Shown here one piece after another: positions 61,508-64,000 of a DNA stretch of 64,000 nt (position 1 is the stretch's first letter; each line of letters begins with the position of its first letter). Origin of the DNA: Apteryx mantelli (taxonomy: Eukaryota > Chordata > Aves > Apterygiformes > Apterygidae); the NCBI RefSeq assembly GCF_036417845.1, contig NC_089981.1, forward strand, positions 64,755,268 through 64,819,267. Reading direction: 5' to 3'. The notes under the pieces are model-generated. The model saw only the letters and a list, made by a program, of their open reading frames with translations, ran no database searches and was not told the origin of the DNA. The position numbers and the translations under genes were made by a program.

Positions 61508-64000
61508 CTGTAGCAAGATGCATGGCTGTGACTGTGGCCCTTTAAGATCTGGGGCAACTGCCCCTAAAACAGCAGTGCAGGTTTGCTCTGGCAGTGCAGA
61601 GTGAATGAGGATCAGGGCAGGAAGAGAGCCGACAGAGCAATCAATAGGTGTCTCAGATATCCAGGCCACTTTCTTTAAGAGAGCTCCGATCAATGCATTG
61701 CAACGAGGGAGCTGCACAGACACCAGAGCTTTGCTGTCTCAGGTTCTCCTGGTGTGACACTGCAGGGCAGGAGAGACTCACTGGGGAAAGTGTCAGGCAG
61801 AAGGCTCTGTGGGCAGAGCCCAACTGGCTCAGATATCTGAAATGTTGGCCTGTCTGGCTGCTTGTCTCTCACTTTCCCTTCCATCTGGAGTGTGCCCCTA
61901 GATAGCATTAATTAGCCCCTCATTAGCAGACTCAGCTAAGAGGCCAAGGGCTGCCAAATCTGGAATCCAAGATTCCCAGTCCCAGTGCCACTATGGAGAG
62001 GTGCTGTACCTCTGTAAACCTGCTACTCTCAGCCTTGCCAAGGTGACAGCTTGCAGGGAGCTGGAGATGGGATCCCTCCACAAGTCCATAAGGTAGAAGT
62101 GCTCACACTCTGCAAAAATCAGGGAAACTTGAGCAACCTGTGATAGCTGGCATCCTCAAATGGAGACAATGTTCTCTACAAACATGCCTGGCCAGTGGGG
62201 ATGACCTACAAGGGAAAGCATACTCTGCAGCTCACAGGGTCTTGAAAGGCATTGTTCAGAGCTGCATACCCCTGTCTTTGGCCACCCCACTGCTTCTCTT
62301 TGCTTCCAGCATTGTCTGTCTCCTGCCCATGATGTCCAAAGTGTAGCTATTTAACTCTAAATCCAGATCTCTGCTTCTCTAGGATGATGGATAGGAGAAT
62401 TTCAGTGGTTTGGCAAGTCTCTTAAAAATCTCACTATGCCTTGTCAGCTTTGGGGAGAATATACCCTTGCCATTCATGCTCTATCCATCCTTGACCTTTC
62501 TGTTCTATGGCAGTTTGTTTGTCTTGGATGTAATTTCAGATGACCCATGGCTTGTGTAAGTGAGATCAGAGGAGGAGGGTTTGGTTTGGGACATTGGCGG
62601 GTTAAACATGATCTCCCTACCTTGCTCTCCACATCCCTGCTGCCTCTCTGAAGTCACAGACCTGTGTGCCACCTTGTAAAACATCACTGTGGTGAGGACT
62701 GTGATGCCAGTCTTTCCCTAATTGAGTCAGTCCACGAGAGGGAGCTGTTCTGAGGACATGGGAAGAGGTATGTGGTATAACAGGTGAGAGGTGATAGGAT
62801 GTCAAGGTCCCTCAACACAGAACTCATCTTTGGGTGAAAAAGGAGTGAGGGGACTTGTTTGGAGGCACTTGGGAAGCCACAAACAGAAAGACAGGCAAGC
62901 AGAGGAGGAGCAATACTGGATGTACCAGACCTACAGCAAAGGTGCCCCTGCTTTCGCACATCTGGCAGGCTTCCGGCCAGCTTTTAGGAAGGCAGCAGCT
63001 GTAGAAGTTCATGAGCAGCCTGGCTGATGTCTGTCCATTTTGTCCTTTGCTGTTGTGGAAGCCCTGTAGAAACCTTTTTTTCAGTGGGAACATTTGTGCT
63101 GTTTCTAAAGCTGCATTGCTCCCTGTTCTGTGCCAGCACCTCTGCTTCTCATTGAAGATCTGCAAACTCCTAGCAGTGGTCAGGGCTCAGCCTCACCGTC
63201 ACTTCCAACTTTTGAAAGAGTAACTTTTTAACCTTCCCAAAGCCACATCCTCTCAGCATCTTCTCCTAGGATGCTGCATTTCCTTTCAGCTCTGCTGCAG
63301 AGGGCCTGCTGGGAAACTGCAGAGATGCAGAAAGAGCACACTGACTCTGAAAAAGAGAACAAAAATAGATCATAAACACTTTCATGAAGTGCATGCATGT
63401 GCATGTGATCACATGTCATATCAGAGAATGGCAAACAAAAGAGCAAAGTAAAGAACTGTCCAAAAAGTCTTGTCCAGGCTTTGAGATGATGTCCATTATC
63501 CTATCAGCCTTTGAGTCTTTTTTTCCTTCTTAAAAAGAAGAATGTTTCATGTTGCTGAAGACTGGTTGTCTCCTGCTCCCTGCTGGCACTGAGACTTGTC
63601 TCGTCTGAGTCCTGTGCATGATTAAGGCCTAAGATTAATTTTCTGAGATGTGTGATTGGCTTCTGTCCAGTTCCTAGCAGACAGGGCAAACTCTGCCATT
63701 GCTGGTTAGCTTCCAAGAAAGAGGGCAAAGACTGAAATGGCCCTGGGGATGTGTCCAGTGGATAGACCAGATACAACTTGTTTCAGAAAGTAGAGTCTGG
63801 AGTCGTCCAGATCTTCGAGCATTTCTTGTGATAGACAGGAGTGGCAATTCCCAGAATGGGAAACATGCCCCATATGAGATGCTTTGCCCCACTCTGAATG
63901 TATTTAAAGGAAAGCTGTCCTCTGGCCTAGACTCCTGGCTCTGAGGAGTCATCCAGCAGCTGTGTTTCTTGTGTGGTGAGGGTAATGCCCACAAATACAA

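Overview
The window is vertebrate nuclear DNA, most likely from a bird and at least from a sauropsid. It has a mammal-like exon/intron layout, a compact CpG-island promoter, few interspersed repeats for its length, decayed CR1-type LINE fragments and old MIR-type SINE fragments. No prokaryotic operon, CRISPR array or phage-like structure is present. The only protein-coding gene I can support is the 5' part of ESRRB (estrogen-related receptor beta, NR3B2) on the + strand.

Layout. 1-1430 is upstream flank with a TG-rich stretch and an E-box palindrome. About 1440-2440 is a CpG island carrying the promoter, 5' leader and first coding exon (2121-2170). Intron 1 runs from 2171 to 47093, about 45 kb. 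Coding exon 2 (47094-47503) encodes the N-terminal region and the first zinc finger. Intron 2 (47504-58250) is followed by coding exon 3 (58251-58367), which encodes the second zinc finger. Intron 3 begins at 58368 and runs off the window. The hinge and ligand-binding-domain exons lie beyond the right edge. The three exons join in frame: the Q17 codon is split CA|G and the G154 codon is split G|GG. Together they encode 192 residues plus one base.

The introns hold simple repeats, several MIR-like SINE remnants (about 10.8, 21.6, 32.7, 50.2, 54.8, 56.9 and 60.5 kb), two CR1-like LINE remnants in sense orientation upstream of exon 2 (about 42.0-42.8 and 45.5-46.4 kb), long A/T tracts and two perfect hairpin-forming inverted repeats. 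Several unique stretches look like candidate conserved noncoding elements, but that is inference because no alignment could be run.

The most interesting observations concern the 5' leader. A five-codon upstream ORF ends in a TGATG overlap with the first ESRRB start codon, and a second ESRRB start in better context lies at codon 22 in exon 2. The leader also has a four-unit GGGGCC-type G-quadruplex candidate and a TG repeat followed by a long pyrimidine tract. I found no convincing previously undescribed multi-gene system.
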